DNA from: Microbacteriaceae bacterium
GTDB lineage: Bacteria > Actinomycetota > Actinomycetes > Actinomycetales > Microbacteriaceae
Direction: 5' to 3'
NCBI GenBank assembly: GCA_025463665.1
Contig: JAODAY010000283.1
Location: 1-25,255, forward strand
Length of the DNA: 25,255 nt
Shown: piece after piece, positions 24,503-25,255 of the stretch
Numbering within the stretch: position 1 is the stretch's first letter
Layout: every line of letters begins with the position of its first letter
Notes under the pieces: generated by a model
Database searches by the model: none
Told to the model about the DNA's origin: nothing
Seen by the model: the letters and a program-made list of their open reading frames with translations, nothing else
Program-made: the position numbers and the translations under genes

Positions 24503-25255
24503 ATGAACCGCAACGACGCGGCATCCGCACCGCGGATCGTCATCATCGGATCCGGCATCGCCGGCCTGTCAGCTGCTGTGAGCGCAGCGGAGAGCGCCGC
24601 CGAGGGCACCGAAATCCACATCATCGAGCGCGCAAGACCGGAGGAGGCGGGCGGTCTCACTCGATGGACCGCCGCCTACCTGCGACTCGACGAGGTCGAC
24701 GTCGCCGCGGAGGGGTTCGTCGAGGACATCGTGTCCTTCTCGGACGGCCTCTCCCCGCGGTGGTACGCGGAACGGATCGTGGAGCGGATACCCGAGACCA
24801 TGGGGTGGGTCCAAAGCCACGGCGCGACGTTTGATCGTCTTCCGACCTACTTCATCAACTCAAGTCGCAAGCGACTTCAGCCGGTCGGCGGTGGCGCGTC
24901 ACTGCTCGAAGTGCTCACTCCCGTCGCCGAGAAGCTCGGAGTGCAGTTTCACTTCGAAACCACCGCGACCGCACTGCAGCAAGGCGAGAACGGCGCCGTC
25001 ACTGGCGTCGTGGTCGAACACGCGGGCGTGGTCCGCACCCTCGAGGCCGATGCAGTGATCATCGCCGCGGGCGGGTTCGAAGGCGACCCTGCCTACCTCG
25101 ACGAGAACCTCGGCGCGCGTGATCGCCCCCTGGTTCCCATCGCGCCCGGCGCCTTCTTCAACCGCGGCGAAGGGATTCGCATGGCGATCGCCGCCGGTGC
25201 GGGCAAGGCGGGAGCCTGGGACGACTTCCATGCCGAGCCAGTCGACCCACGAGCC
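24503..25255 (+). CDS. FAD-dependent dehydrogenase, TcuA-like (3' partial)
   Basis: The first 251 residues of a second FAD-binding-2 family flavoprotein, cut by the window end. ATG at 24503 has AGAGGAA about 6 nt upstream. The N-terminus has IVIIGSGIAGLSAA (12-25), the strand-2 acid in IHIIERA, GGLTRWTAAYLRLDE (FAD contact) and AVIIAAGGFEGDPAYLDENL. This is the same architecture as the 14890-16362 product, but the sequences differ clearly (for example GSGIAG against GGGNAG), so they are not a recent duplication. Co-transcribed with the ALDH. Presumed desaturase or reductase on a carboxylated intermediate; later genes of this unit lie outside the window. Confidence 0.9.
   Translation, partial: MNRNDAASAPRIVIIGSGIAGLSAAVSAAESAAEGTEIHIIERARPEEAGGLTRWTAAYLRLDEVDVAAEGFVEDIVSFSDGLSPRWYAERIVERIPETMGWVQSHGATFDRLPTYFINSSRKRLQPVGGGASLLEVLTPVAEKLGVQFHFETTATALQQGENGAVTGVVVEHAGVVRTLEADAVIIAAGGFEGDPAYLDENLGARDRPLVPIAPGAFFNRGEGIRMAIAAGAGKAGAWDDFHAEPVDPRA

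Overview
The window is high-GC DNA (estimated by eye at about 65-70 % G+C) with frequent GTG/TTG starts and 4-nt ATGA/GTGA overlaps. Gene content (siderophore operon with a DtxR/IdeR box, DUF1992 and DUF4442 proteins) suggests an actinomycete, probably a Microbacteriaceae-like soil or water bacterium. This taxonomic call is an inference from gene content, not from a marker gene.

Layout. (1) Positions 1-5700 hold housekeeping-type genes. On the plus strand are a 5'-truncated formaldehyde-dehydrogenase-like zinc alcohol dehydrogenase, an unknown tail-anchored protein, a beta-propeller lactonase and an epoxide-hydrolase-like alpha/beta hydrolase. On the minus strand are a small lipoprotein, a DUF1992 protein, a DUF4442 hotdog protein and a zinc-ribbon protein. 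(2) Positions 5838-10782 are a compact minus-strand iron-siderophore uptake operon: binding lipoprotein, two FecCD permeases, ATPase and siderophore-interacting reductase. Each gene overlaps the next by 4 nt, and an almost perfect DtxR/IdeR iron box precedes the first gene. (3) Positions 10784-14880 are a mixed zone. A RibD/DHFR-like reductase, a BLUF photoreceptor and a ZIP-family transporter are intact. They are interleaved with three broken genes: a DUF2243/CtaG chimera, a multiply frameshifted gene of unknown family, and a UGT-type glycosyltransferase with its middle deleted. (4) Positions 14890-25255 are a catabolic island. A minus-strand operon carries an MBL-fold lactonase, an MHS-family carboxylate-type permease, a zinc alcohol dehydrogenase, an MmgE/PrpD protein and a TcuA-like flavoprotein dehydrogenase. 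A LysR-type regulator is divergent from it. Next come a GntR/FCD regulator and a divergent plus-strand unit with an aldehyde dehydrogenase and a second flavoprotein dehydrogenase that runs off the window.

How the parts may work together. The catabolic island has the logic of a lactone or hydroxy-acid degradation pathway: import, ring opening (MBL lactonase), alcohol to aldehyde (zinc ADH), aldehyde to acid (ALDH), then desaturation and hydration/dehydration or decarboxylation (two flavoproteins and MmgE/PrpD). The lactonase-ADH-ALDH core recalls the gamma-butyrolactone blcABC (attKLM) logic of Agrobacterium. The extra permease, PrpD-like protein and paired flavoproteins do not fit a pathway I know by name, so this is the best candidate for an undescribed system here. 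A TTGT-N3-ACAA palindrome between the GntR gene and the ALDH gene is its likely operator.
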